The position numbers and the translations under genes were made by a program. This document shows positions 35,174-44,140 of a stretch of DNA of 64,000 bases, piece by piece; position 1 is the stretch's first letter; every line of letters begins with the position of its first letter. The stretch covers positions 36,726,501 through 36,790,500 of the forward strand of contig JAMPIT010000230.1 of the NCBI GenBank assembly GCA_026261815.1, read 5' to 3'. The stretch is from Monarcha castaneiventris obscurior (taxonomy: Eukaryota; Chordata; Aves; Passeriformes; Monarchidae). The notes beneath the pieces were generated by a model. That model was not told where the DNA came from and did not search any database. It was given only the letters and a program-made list of their open reading frames with translations.

Positions 35174-36436
35174 ATGGGAAGCGCCGCAGCCATGAGCGAC
35201 GGTGGCCTCCTGCTCGCTGCACTTGCCCTGCTGCTGCTGCTGGCCACCGTGGCTGTCTGGTGGGCCACTGACCCCCGGGCACCGCAGGGGCGGCAGGCAG
35301 GGACTCGCAAGGTGCCACAGCGCCCCGTGGTCCGGGCCAGGGGCCCACGGAGGAGCCGAGCAGCCCCTGTGGCTCCCAGGGCCTCCAGGCCTCGGACGAG
35401 CCCTCGCGAGCGTCCGCACGGTCCTGCGAGCCCCCCGAGCGTCCCCTGCAGCTGCGGCCCCTGTGTGAGCGTGGCCAAGGAGCTGCAGGGGCTGATGCTG
35501 CTGCTCTGGGCTCCGCGGGGGACACCGGCACCGCTCTACGCCGGGATGTGGCGGGCGCTGTGGGCACGGCTGGAGCAGCTGGGCAAGCGTGGCCACCTGC
35601 CCTGCTGTGCCTTGTCCTGCTGCTTGGGGCACACCCGGCCCTGCAAGAGGCTGCTCCTGCCCACAATGGTCTTTCCTGCGAGAGCCTCCAGGCCATCAAG
35701 GTTATTCCGACGGAGAAGGACCATCCCTCCAAGAAGCTCGGGCCGTCAGAGATCCGCCATCATTCCAGGAGCCTCGACTGCCTCTGACGGCCTCCAGGCC
35801 TTCAAGACCCTTCCTGCGTCCAACCGCCGCCCTGCCTTGGAGAACCTCCTTCCCTCTGAGACGCTCCCCGTCACTGAGACCCCGCATCCCTCTGAGACCC
35901 TCCCGGCAGCCTGCGTTCCCTCCGAGATCCGCCAGCCCCTGAAAATCACCCCGCTTCGAAGACCGTTTGCTCTCCGTCCGTTCCTGCCTCCCTCCCAGAG
36001 CGTTGCTCCTGAAAGCCTCCATCCTGCCCAGACTCTCCAGACGCCCTGCCGGCCTGTGCACACTGAGGAGCCCCTGGACAGCTCTCCCTGCTCCCTTGGG
36101 GATCACCAACATCCCATGGAGATCGACACCACTGGCGCATCCCAGAGCATCGACACGGCCTGGGAAAGCCAGGGAGCACAAATGGGAGCCCAGCTGGAGC
36201 CAGAGAAGCGTTCCCAGGAGCAGGTGGCAGAACCACAAGCGTCCTGCAGCCAGCGGTGTCCACCCCAGGCCTCCCAGGATGCTGCAGCTGAGCCAGCTGG
36301 AAACAGCCTGGGCTTGGTGGCAGAGACGGCCCCCAGGAGACCCTGGAGGTTCACCGGTCTCCAGGAGGCTGCCCCAAGACGGCCACCGTGCCCCAGCCAG
36401 GCGTTTGTGGTGTATGGAGAGCCCTTTTGGGTTTAG
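35174..36436 (+). CDS. Array gene copy 2: single-anchor, Pro-rich, Cys-module protein
   Basis: The product has 420 residues and serves as the reference for the family. Approximate layout: membrane anchor 11-31; Arg/Pro-rich 35-90; Cys 92, 94 and 97 (CSCGPC); amphipathic helix with GLMLLLW and MWRALWARLEQLGKRG at 98-141; Cys 144, 145, 149, 150 and 157; basic RLFRRRR at 166-172; Pro/Ser repeats 195-260; acidic/Gln-rich tail with MEIDTTGAS (315-323) and SQEQVAEP; C-terminal FVVYGEPFWV. After the anchor it reads ATDPRAP where most copies have AIGPRAP. It keeps the RQRS segment missing from copy 1. No stop or frameshift is present. The function is unknown; membrane location is inferred from the anchor. 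Confidence 0.77.
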   Translation: MGSAAAMSDGGLLLAALALLLLLATVAVWWATDPRAPQGRQAGTRKVPQRPVVRARGPRRSRAAPVAPRASRPRTSPRERPHGPASPPSVPCSCGPCVSVAKELQGLMLLLWAPRGTPAPLYAGMWRALWARLEQLGKRGHLPCCALSCCLGHTRPCKRLLLPTMVFPARASRPSRLFRRRRTIPPRSSGRQRSAIIPGASTASDGLQAFKTLPASNRRPALENLLPSETLPVTETPHPSETLPAACVPSEIRQPLKITPLRRPFALRPFLPPSQSVAPESLHPAQTLQTPCRPVHTEEPLDSSPCSLGDHQHPMEIDTTGASQSIDTAWESQGAQMGAQLEPEKRSQEQVAEPQASCSQRCPPQASQDAAAEPAGNSLGLVAETAPRRPWRFTGLQEAAPRRPPCPSQAFVVYGEPFWV

Positions 36437-36642
36437 TTTTAAATAGATTAGGATTCCCCCAAAGAGCTGTCTGAGTGTTCTTGCTGCTCTGCATTTGACT
36501 GCGAGAGGGCCCCTTTCTTCCCAGGGACTGCCTCGGTGCTGGCTTTGGATTCAGGCTGGGAATGCTGTGGAATGCTGAACTACCCGATTGGATTTAAAGT
36601 CCTATTTCTCCTCAGGGGCTGAGCAGCTTTCAGTCGCACCCC
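36437..36642 (+). other. 3' flank of gene 2, cut by an ERV LTR
   Basis: It follows the common 3' flank up to CAGTCGCACCCC, where an inserted LTR begins. The CAAGTGCACCT segment and the older CR1 that should follow are absent here. Confidence 0.7.
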
Positions 36643-36905
36643 TGACGTAATCCTGTAAATCAGTACTTAGTCAGTTATAAAGAGGCAGGAAGGGTATTAT
36701 TTGCTTGCAATTCCGGCAGGAGGATTTTATTGCATCTTCACTCTCGAAGGGTGCAGAGGCAAATACACAGAACATGGCTAACTCAGGCCAGGAGAAAGGT
36801 GGGACCATGGAGCGGGGACCAATGGGAGAGCTCTGGGGCAGTGGCCAGGCTGACAGACAACCGGGGAATTCATGCCGATATAGCTCACCCCAACACATGT
36901 TCACA
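36643..36905 (-). mobile_element. LTR (3' LTR of a minus-strand ERV)
   Basis: On the minus strand the 263-bp block starts TGTGAACATG and ends GATTACGTCA, with TG...CA ends. It contains GCAATAAAATC (poly-A signal), CCCATTGGTC (a CCAAT-type box in reverse) and TATAACTG late in the element. The array sequence stops exactly at its lower-coordinate end. A purine-rich tract, AGAAAGGAGGAG, precedes it on the minus strand, as expected for a polypurine tract. No partner LTR is found to the right. Confidence 0.7.
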
Positions 36906-37987
36906 GGCCACCACCACTCCTCCTTTCTGTATTAAACTAGGAGGCCTCCCCCAGGGATCCCAAAACCCAACATCCCAAAAACTTAACATACGCAGAACAA
37001 CAAAAATGATCATAAACACCCAAAACTCAATGTCCTAACAAACCAAACATTCAGAAACACCCCCAACCCAGTGTCCCAACAAGTCCTCAAATCTTTCAGA
37101 TGATTTTCTTTCTGGATGCTGGAATGGATGCTCTCACAGGCAGAGGTGAGGTTGAAGCAGCACAGTTTTTTCTGGGCTGTGGCAGAGTTCGAGCATTCAC
37201 TGCAGGTGGTACCAGGAGCATTCAGAGGACAGCAGGGTGATAGGTGTTGGGTACTAGACATCATGATGGTGAGTGCGAGCACAGGCTCTGGCAGTTGCTT
37301 CTGTTGGCATTCAAAGAGAGTTAAAATTTTGCAATTTCAAATGGAGGGGGGCCATTCCCTTCTCCCTTCTCTCAAAGCTTTGGGGATAGGGGAATGGCAC
37401 GAGGTTTGCAGGGATATGGGAACCCGAGGCTAGGGAAAAACCTAGCAGAGGGGTGGTCGTAGGGAATATTAACTGGGAAGTAACAGAATGGGGTAGGATA
37501 TGGGGAAACACCACAGGTGTCCATCTTTGCCTTTTGCAGTCTTTTTTGCAGTTCTGGTTCTCGGGACTACGTGTGTCTGTTTCTATCGTGGTCATCGATG
37601 CTGGCTTGCATCGTCTTTGCTTCCAGGCGACAAATGTTTCATCTTTTGACTGCACCTTGTTCATCTTGGTTGGTGTTATGTCTGCAGCAATGGTGTTTGC
37701 TGGGCTGGTGCAGTTTTTCTCTGGCAGCTTCCAGTTGTCATCTGTGGCTTTTGGCTTTCGCTCTCCAGTCCTTTGGTCTTTACACTCAGTAACAGAATCT
37801 GAAAAGTCTCTGTTTTGCTTCTTTGGCTGCTGTTTTGAATCTTCTGGCCATGCCTGCCAGCTGCTCAGGTCTACTGTTTCTGGGAACAGTCTGAGTCCTA
37901 CAGCCGGGCTCCTGCAACATCCCCTCTTCTTCTGCTTTTCTTGCAGCATGGGGGCAGGGGATGGAGGCAGAGCCGGGGCGGAGGTGA
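36906..37987 (-). pseudogene. ERV internal fragment, unidentified reading frame
   Basis: This sequence lies between the LTR and a CR1 insertion and has no homology to the array unit. A minus-strand open frame of 212 codons (37311-37949) begins MLQEKQKKRG and is Lys/Gln/Thr-rich, but I recognise no gag, pol or env motif in it. A comparable open frame runs on the other strand (37453-38082), so coding status is uncertain. It is best read as the 3' internal part of the ERV whose 3' LTR is at 36643-36905. Confidence 0.45.
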
Positions 37988-39997
37988 ATCACAGAATCAC
38001 AGAATTCACAGAATCACCAGGTTGGAAGAGACCTTCAAGATCATCGAGTCCAACCTCTGTCCTAACACCTCAACTAAACTAAACCATGGAACTGAGTGCC
38101 ACATCCAATCTCTTTTTAAACATGTCCAGGGATGGTGATTCCACCACTTCCCCAGGTAGACCATTCCAATATTTTATCACTCTTTCTGTAAAAAAGTTTC
38201 TCCTAATATCTAACCTATATTTCCCTTGGCGCAACTTAAGACTGTGTCCTCTTGTTCTGTCAGTTGTTGCTCGGAAAAAGAGCATCCCCACCTCACTACA
38301 ACCACCTTTCAAGAAGTTGTAGAGAGTGATAAGGTCACCTCTGAGTCTCCTTTTCTCCAGGCTAAACAACCCCAGCTCCCTCAGCTGTTCCTCACAGGGC
38401 TTGTGTTCCAAGCCCCTCACCAGCCTTGTTGCCCTCCTCTGGACATGCTCAAGTGTCTCCACGTCCTTCCTGAACTGAGGGGCCCAGAACTGGTGCGGCC
38501 TCACCAGTGCTGAGTATAGGGGAAGGATGACTTCCCTGCTCCTGCTGGCCACACTATTCCTGATACAAGCCAGGATACCATTGGCCTTTTTGGCCACCTG
38601 GGCACACTGCTGACTCATGTTGAGTCGGCTGTCGACGAGTACTCCCAAGTCTCTTTCTGCCTGGGCACTCTCCAACCACCCTGTCCCCAGCCTATAGCGT
38701 TGCAGGGGGTTATTGTGGCCAAAATGCAGGACTCGGCACTTGGACTGGTTAAACTTCATCCTATTGGACTCAGCCCATCTATCCAACCATTCCAGGTCTC
38801 TCTGCAGAGCCCTCCTACCCTCCAACAGATCGACACACGCTCCCAGCTTAGTGTCATCTGCAAATTTACTAATGAAAGACTCAATACCCTCATCCATGTC
38901 ATCAATAAAAATATTAAACAGAGCAGGTCCCAGCACAGACCCCTGAGGGACACCACTGGTGACTGGCCGCCAGCTGGATGCAGCACCATTCACCACCACT
39001 CTCTGGGCCCAGCCATCCAGCCAGTTCTTAACCCAGCAAAGAGTGCACCTGTCCAAGCCGTGGGCTGCCAGCTTTTCCAGGAGTTTGCTGTGGGAGACAG
39101 TGTCAAAGGCCTTACTGAGGTCTAAATAGACAACATCTACAGCCTTTCCTGTATCTACCAGGCGGGTTACCTGGTCATAAAAGGAGACCAGGTTGGTCAA
39201 ACATGACCTACCCCTTCTAAACCCATGCTGGCTGGGTCTAATCCCCTGTCCATCCTGTAGGTGCTGTGTAATAGCACTCAATATAAACTGTTCCATGACT
39301 TTCCCTGGTACCGAGGTCAGGCTAACCAGCCTGTAATTACCAGGATCCTCCTTCTTACCCTTTTTGTGAATGGGTGTCACATTGGCCAGCTTCCAGTCAT
39401 CTGGAACCTCGCCAGCGAGCCAGGACTGCTGGTAGATGATGGAGAGTGGCTTTGCAAGCTCATCTGCCATCCCCCTCATCACCCTGGGATGGATCCCATC
39501 CGGTCCCATAGATTTATGGATATCCAGGCAGCTCAGCAGTTCCCTGACTGCCTCCTCTTGGATAACAGGGGGACTGTTCTGCTCCCTGACACTATCTACC
39601 AACCTAGGAAGACAGTTGTCCTGAGCACCATGTGTCTTTTCAGTAAAGACCGAGGCAAAGAAGTCATTAAGCACTTCCACTTTCTTCTCATCTGCAGTTA
39701 CTAAATTCCCTTCCGCATCCAATAGACAACAAAGGTCGGTCTTGCCCTCCTTTTTTCATTAATATATTTGTAAAAGCATTTTTTATTGTCCTTTACAAGG
39801 GTTGCCAAATTGAGTTCAAACTGAGCTTTGGCCTCCCTAATTTTTTTCCTACATGCCCTAGCAGCCTCCTTAAATACTTCCTGAGAGACCTGACCCTCCT
39901 TCCAAAGATGATATATCCTCTTTTTGTTCCTAAGTTCCTTCAAAACCTCGTTGTCCACCCAGGATGAACATTTACCTCGGGATGAGGCAAATCAAAT
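37988..39997 (-). mobile_element. CR1 LINE, 5'-truncated, about 2 kb
   Basis: The lower-coordinate end has AATCACAGAATCACAGAATTCACAGAATC, i.e. repeats of the CR1 3' terminal motif on the minus strand. The body encodes a long uninterrupted piece of CR1 ORF2 (annotated separately), preceded by a second segment in another phase. The 5' end is truncated near 39997, where the older array sequence CTCACGCTGACTGTTCCTGAG resumes. It is better preserved than the CR1 fragments in the array units and is therefore younger. Confidence 0.92.
38079..39722 (-). pseudogene. CR1 ORF2 reverse transcriptase, 547 codons
   Basis: The open segment encodes the reverse transcriptase and C-terminal region of CR1 ORF2. 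Visible blocks in order are [87 protein letters not shown] with the catalytic Asp pair, and the C-terminal [12 protein letters not shown] and [12 protein letters not shown] blocks. The endonuclease domain is missing through 5' truncation. A further upstream ORF2 segment (39701-39958: [31 protein letters not shown]) is in a different phase, so a frameshift separates the two. The protein is not functional as it stands but the RT core is unusually intact. Confidence 0.92.
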
Positions 39998-41144
39998 CCT
40001 CACGCTGACTGTTCCTGAGCACCCTCAGGGCTACCTCTGTCTCCGCCGGCCACCCGTTCCACACCCGACACCACCCCTGTGGCTCCTTCCCTAGCCCCTG
40101 CCAGCTCACCTGGCCACAGCGAGGACCACGTCCCCTCTCTGGCTCCCCTGCACCAGCCCCCTCCCCAGCAGTGCCTGATGTTGCTGCTTTGGGGGAGCTG
40201 CAGCTGCTCCCTCACACACCGGGGGTTGCCTCCCTCTGCTGTGCCGCATCCCGGCTGTGCCCTGTCCCTGCTGTGCCCTGTCCCTGTGGCTGCCACTGCC
40301 CCAGGCCAAGCCCTCTGCCCACATTCTGGAAAGGCTGCTCCCTTGTGGCCTGTGAACATCAAGATTTGGAGGAGGCCAAGAGGAGCAGGAGGCACAGGAA
40401 AAGGAAATGGGGGGACACGGAATTGTTTGATTGAGCCACGGGTTTATCTCCCATTTCTCCTTTCCCTGCAAGTGTCACCTTCACTCTGTCCCTGCCGGGG
40501 TGTCTCAGGCCAGGAGCCACCTGTGGTGTCCACAGTGATGTGGGCCAGCGCTGCCTCGGAGGCACCAGTGGAATGGGGGATGTCCAGGCAAGGGCAGCCA
40601 GGCTGGCCAGAGGCTCCGGAGGGCTGGCAGCAGTGTACAGAGAGCCCAGGGAGGACGCTGGTGCCCCACAGATGAACAACGACCGCCCAGTCCCGTGGCA
40701 TGGCCAGGGCACCCTCCTGAGCCCTCTCTGGGCCCCAGACAGTCAGGGGGCTCACCCCGGCCATGCCCAGCCAGCCGTGGCTCAGGCTGGGGAGCAGAGC
40801 TCCCCATGTGCCCCTGCCATGCCCCGGGGCTAGGGCTTCTCCTGCTGCTGGAGGTGCTCGGAGCCGGCAGCCAGGGCAGAGAGCTCCCTGGACGTGGGGT
40901 CACTGCAGCTCCCTTGGTGTCCGCAGCATCTTCTCAGGTCCAGAGCAGTACCTGTACTGAGCTGGCGCTGCAACAGCGTCCTGGGAGCCCTGGGCTAGAC
41001 ACTGGTGGCACCAGGCCTGTTCCTGGTGTGCCCCTTGCTCCTGGCAATGCTTCAGTGCTGGGGGCTGGGCTCCCATTTTCACTTCCAGGCTTTTCCTGGC
41101 CATGAGCACTCTCAGGGCTGAGCTGGTCCTGCTGCCCTCGAGGC
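39998..41144 (+). other. Upstream region of gene 3
   Basis: It begins with a short remnant of the old unit CR1 (39998-40045) and continues as the GC-rich gene-upstream block. It includes a short TGTGCCCTGTCCCTG minisatellite at 40237-40287 (about three units). Open frames are present but not conserved in length between units. Confidence 0.55.
40237..40287. repeat. 15-bp minisatellite, about 3 units
   Basis: Tandem copies of a unit close to CTGTGCCCTGTCCCTG with a 15-bp period. The copy number differs between array units (see 44337, 48477 and 62101). Confidence 0.75.
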
Positions 41145-41257
41145 GGGCGGGGCGGTGACGGCACAAAGGAGCTGAGCGCAGGCCTGAGGCCGGGCCCTGA
41201 TGTCACAGGGTGTCCTGGCCCCGGCACTGTGACATCACCATGCCATCCCTATAAAAG
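41145..41257 (+). promoter_or_regulatory. Promoter of gene 3
   Basis: GC box at 41145-41155, perfect CRE-like inverted repeat (41198-41208 with 41227-41237) and TATAAAAG at 41250-41257. Order and spacing match the other copies. The first ATG (41292) lies 42 bp past the start of the TATA box, but here it opens only a short frame. Confidence 0.85.
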
Positions 41258-41291
41258 CCGGGCCAGCCCCACCGCTGCCAGTCCAGCCGCG

Positions 41292-41318
41292 ATGGGAAGC
41301 ACCGCAGCGCAGCCATGA
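41292..41318 (+). CDS. Eight-codon upstream ORF created by a 5-bp duplication
   Basis: In this copy CGCAG is duplicated between the two ATGs (CCGCAGCGCAGCCATGAG). The first ATG therefore reads eight codons and stops at TGA, which overlaps the second ATG as ATGA. In the other copies the two ATGs are in frame, 18 nt apart. Confidence 0.8.
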   Translation: MGSTAAQP

Positions 41319-42529
41319 GCGACGGTGGCCTCCTGCTTGCTGCACTTGCCCTGCTGCTGCTGCTGGCCACCGTGGCTGTCTGGTGGGCCATTGGCCCCCG
41401 GGCACCGCAGGGGCGGCAGGCAGGGACTCGCAAGGGGCCACAGCGCCCCGGGGTCCGGGCCAGGGGCCCACAGAGGAGCCGAGCAGTCCCTGTGTGTTCC
41501 AGGGCCTCCAGGCCTCCGGCGAGCCCCCCGAGCGTCCCCTGCAGCTGCGGCCCCTGTGTGAGCGTGGCCAAGGAGCTGCAGGGGCTGATGCTGCTGCTCT
41601 GGGCTCCATGGGGGACACCGGCACTGCTCTACGCCGGGATGTGGCGGGCGCTGTGGGCACGGCTGGAGCAGCTGGGCAAGCGAGGCCACCTGCCCTGCTG
41701 TGCCTCGTCCCGCTGCTCCGGGCGCACCTGGCCCTGCAAGAGGCTGCTCCTCCCCACAATGGCCTTCCCTGGGAAAGCCTCCAGGCCTTCAAGGACATTT
41801 GTTCAGAGACCGACCATCCCTCCGAGACATTTGGGCCGTCAGAGATCCACCATCATTCCAGGAGCCTCGTCTCCCTCTGACGGCCTCCAGCCCTGTAAGA
41901 CCCTGCCTGCGTCCGACCGCCACCTTCCCTCAGAAAAGCTCCCGCCCTCTGAGAAGCTCCCCGTCGCTGAGACCCCGCATCCCTCTGAGACCCTCTCGAC
42001 AGCCTGCAGTCCTTCTGAGACCCGCCAGCCCTTGAAGATCACCCCGCTTCGAAGACCCTTCGCTCTCCGCCAGTTCCTGCCTCCCTCCCAGAGCTTTGCT
42101 CCTGAAAGCCTCCATCCCGCCCAGACTCTCCAGAAGCCCTGCCAGCCTGTGCACACTGAGGAGCCCCTGGACAGCTCTCCCTGCTCCCTTGGGGATCACC
42201 AACATCCCATGGAGATCGACACCACCGGCGCATCCCAGAGCATCGACACGGCCTGGGAAAGCCGGGGAGCAGAAATGGGAGCCCAGCTGGAGCCAGAGAA
42301 GCGTTCCCAGGAGCAGGTGGCAGAACCACAAGAGTCCTGCAGCCAGCGGTGTCCACCCCAGGCCTCCCAGGATGCTGCAGCTGAGCCAGCTGGGAACAGC
42401 CCGGGCTTGGTGGCAGAGACGGCCCCCAGGAGACCCTGGAGGTTCACCGGTCTCCAGGAGGCTGCCCCAAGACGGCCACCGCGTCCCAGCCAGGCGTTTG
42501 TGGTGTATGGAGAGCCCTTCTGGGTTTAG
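41315..42529 (+). CDS. Array gene copy 3: protein starting at the second ATG
   Basis: The 404-residue product starts MSDGGLLLAALALLLLLATVAVWW, i.e. directly at the membrane anchor. The upstream ATG is out of frame because of a 5-bp duplication, so the protein can be made only from this second ATG, which is reachable by leaky scanning or by reinitiation after the short upstream frame. It has an in-frame loss of ten residues (RTSPRERPHG in other copies) before CSCGPC. The Cys module (CCASSRCSG...C), basic patch, Pro/Ser repeats and conserved C-terminus FVVYGEPFWV are present. Apart from the start, the frame is intact. This copy suggests that MSDGG may be the functional start in the whole family, or that this copy is translated less. 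Confidence 0.7.
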   Translation: MSDGGLLLAALALLLLLATVAVWWAIGPRAPQGRQAGTRKGPQRPGVRARGPQRSRAVPVCSRASRPPASPPSVPCSCGPCVSVAKELQGLMLLLWAPWGTPALLYAGMWRALWARLEQLGKRGHLPCCASSRCSGRTWPCKRLLLPTMAFPGKASRPSRTFVQRPTIPPRHLGRQRSTIIPGASSPSDGLQPCKTLPASDRHLPSEKLPPSEKLPVAETPHPSETLSTACSPSETRQPLKITPLRRPFALRQFLPPSQSFAPESLHPAQTLQKPCQPVHTEEPLDSSPCSLGDHQHPMEIDTTGASQSIDTAWESRGAEMGAQLEPEKRSQEQVAEPQESCSQRCPPQASQDAAAEPAGNSPGLVAETAPRRPWRFTGLQEAAPRRPPRPSQAFVVYGEPFWV

Positions 42530-42864
42530 TGTTAAATAGATTAGGATTCCCCCAAAGAGCTGTCTGAGTGTTCTTGCTGCTCTGCATTTGACTGCGAGAG
42601 GGCCCCTTTCTTCCCAGGGACTGCCTCAGTGCTGGCTATGGATTCAGGCTGGGAATGCTGTGGAATGCTGAACTACCCGATTGGATTTAAAGTCCTATTT
42701 CTTGTCTGGGGCTGAGCAGCTTTCAGTTGCCCCCCCTCACGGGTATTTTTTCCAAGTGCACCTGGTGCCACAGCCCTTTCTCATCCTGCTGGGAGCAGTA
42801 GCACAGTGGATTACATGGGGTTTAGGAGCTCAGCTGCTGCCATGGAGGTGCCCGATGTGTCAGG
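42530..42864 (+). other. 3' flank of gene 3
   Basis: The common 3' flank. The sequence from here to about 44.2 kb is nearly identical to 46.68-48.36 kb after gene 4, much closer than the genes themselves are to each other. Confidence 0.65.
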
Positions 42865-44140
42865 ACACTGTGAGCTCCAAGTCCCTGCTGTCGTGACGAT
42901 CCAGACCTGGACACAGCACTCCAGAGGTGCCCCCGGGGCTCGTCAGGGTCTCTCCCTGACCTGCAGGGAATGCACTTCCCTATGCCCCCAGGATCCCATT
43001 GGCCTCCTTGGCCCCAGGACAAGTGGCTTGCAAGGGCAGCTCGTTGTCCCCCAGGGCCTCCAGCTCCTTCCCCACAGAGCTGCTCCAGCAGCTCCCCACC
43101 AGCCACCAGCCTGTGCTGCTGCCCGGGTTTGTTCCTCCCCAGCTGCAGGATCTACCTTGGCATTTGTTGAGTTTCAGAATGTTCCTCTCTGCCCATCTCT
43201 TTGATCTGTCAAAGGCCACACAGCCCTCGAGGGGATTGGCCACTCCTGGGGGCTTTTTGTCACCAGAGAGCTCACATTGACCCCTCCATCCCGGTCACGG
43301 ATGGAGAAATTATTGAACAGCCAGTGCTGACCCTTGGGGGAACACGGCTCGGGAGAGGCCTCTGGCATGTGCCCCTCAGCCACTGCCCAGCCCGTCCCAC
43401 CGTCCCCTCAGCCAGCCCACACTGCCCAGCTCTGCCCATGAGGATTCCATCAGAGCTGTGGAGGGCAGTGAGCCTTTGGCTCAGGAATCCTCTGCACTCC
43501 CTTGCAGGAGAGAAGCCTGAGGGCAAAAGGACTAAGAGATAAGAAACTTCTCTCTAGGTTAGGGTGAGAAGACTGAACCCAGCATGCCTTGTTTCTATAT
43601 GGTAATACCTTGTATCCAGTTGGTAAATTGGGTTCTACCCCACCACCTGCTTTTCCCATAAAAATGGCCCTGGATCTGCCCTGAATTAAGGAGCCGATGT
43701 CCCTGGCCTCCCCTTCACAGGCACTTCTGGACAATAAAGCTGCCTCTGTGGAAATGTCACACAAATCTCCTGTCTCTCTGTCCCTGAGTTTGCCCGGGGG
43801 GTCTCGCAAAGAGCTGAATTCACAAGAGCTGAAATCATTTGTAGCCAAGAAATCGCTATCACCTGCTGTGCAGGGAGGCTGCCTCAGCCCCTAGAAGAGC
43901 TGTTCTTTGCTGGACACTCTTGCTAGGAAGGTCCTGGTTTTTGGTGCCTAACCAGCACCCTACCTCCTGCAACACAGAGCAAGTGTCGAAGCCTTGCTGC
44001 AGCCAGGAGAGACAACGTCCAGTGCTGTCCCCTCATCCATCCAGGGGGCTGTTCCTTTGAGAACATCGCGTGCTTCAGACACCATTTGCCTTTAATGAGC
44101 CCACGCTGACTATTCCTGAGGACCCTCTGGGCCACCTCTG
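42865..44140 (-). mobile_element. Old CR1 fragment of unit 4, interrupted by an LTR
   Basis: Minus-oriented CR1 ORF2 segments occur in order: CTGGACACAGCACTCC, GGATCCCATTGGCCTCCTTGG, CTCCAGCTCCTTCCCCACAG, TTGTTGAGTTTCAGAATG, CCCTCCATCCCGGTCACGG. After the LTR at 43457-43974 they continue with CGAAGCCTTGCTGCAG, CAACGTCCAGTGCTGTCC, CTCATCCATCCAG and CCCACGCTGACTATTCCTGA. The layout matches the younger CR1 at 38-40 kb. The ends are approximate because the copy is diverged. Confidence 0.82.
43457..43974 (+). mobile_element. Solo LTR with 6-bp TSD CAGAGC (unit 4)
   Basis: The 518-bp element starts TGTGGAGGGC and ends CTGCAACA (TG...CA). It is flanked by CAGAGC at 43451-43456 and 43975-43980. CCCATAAAAATGG (TATA-like) and AATAAA at 43733-43738 give a + orientation. 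The paralogous position at 51731-51736 has a single CAGAGC with no element, which fixes both boundaries. It is inserted in the old CR1. Its AATAAA is the first canonical poly-A signal I noticed downstream of gene 3, about 1.2 kb after the stop. Confidence 0.92.

Noticed and set aside
37453..38082. 209-codon + strand frame in the ERV fragment left of the CR1
   Set aside because: It runs into the CR1 3' end and overlaps an open frame on the other strand. No recognisable product.
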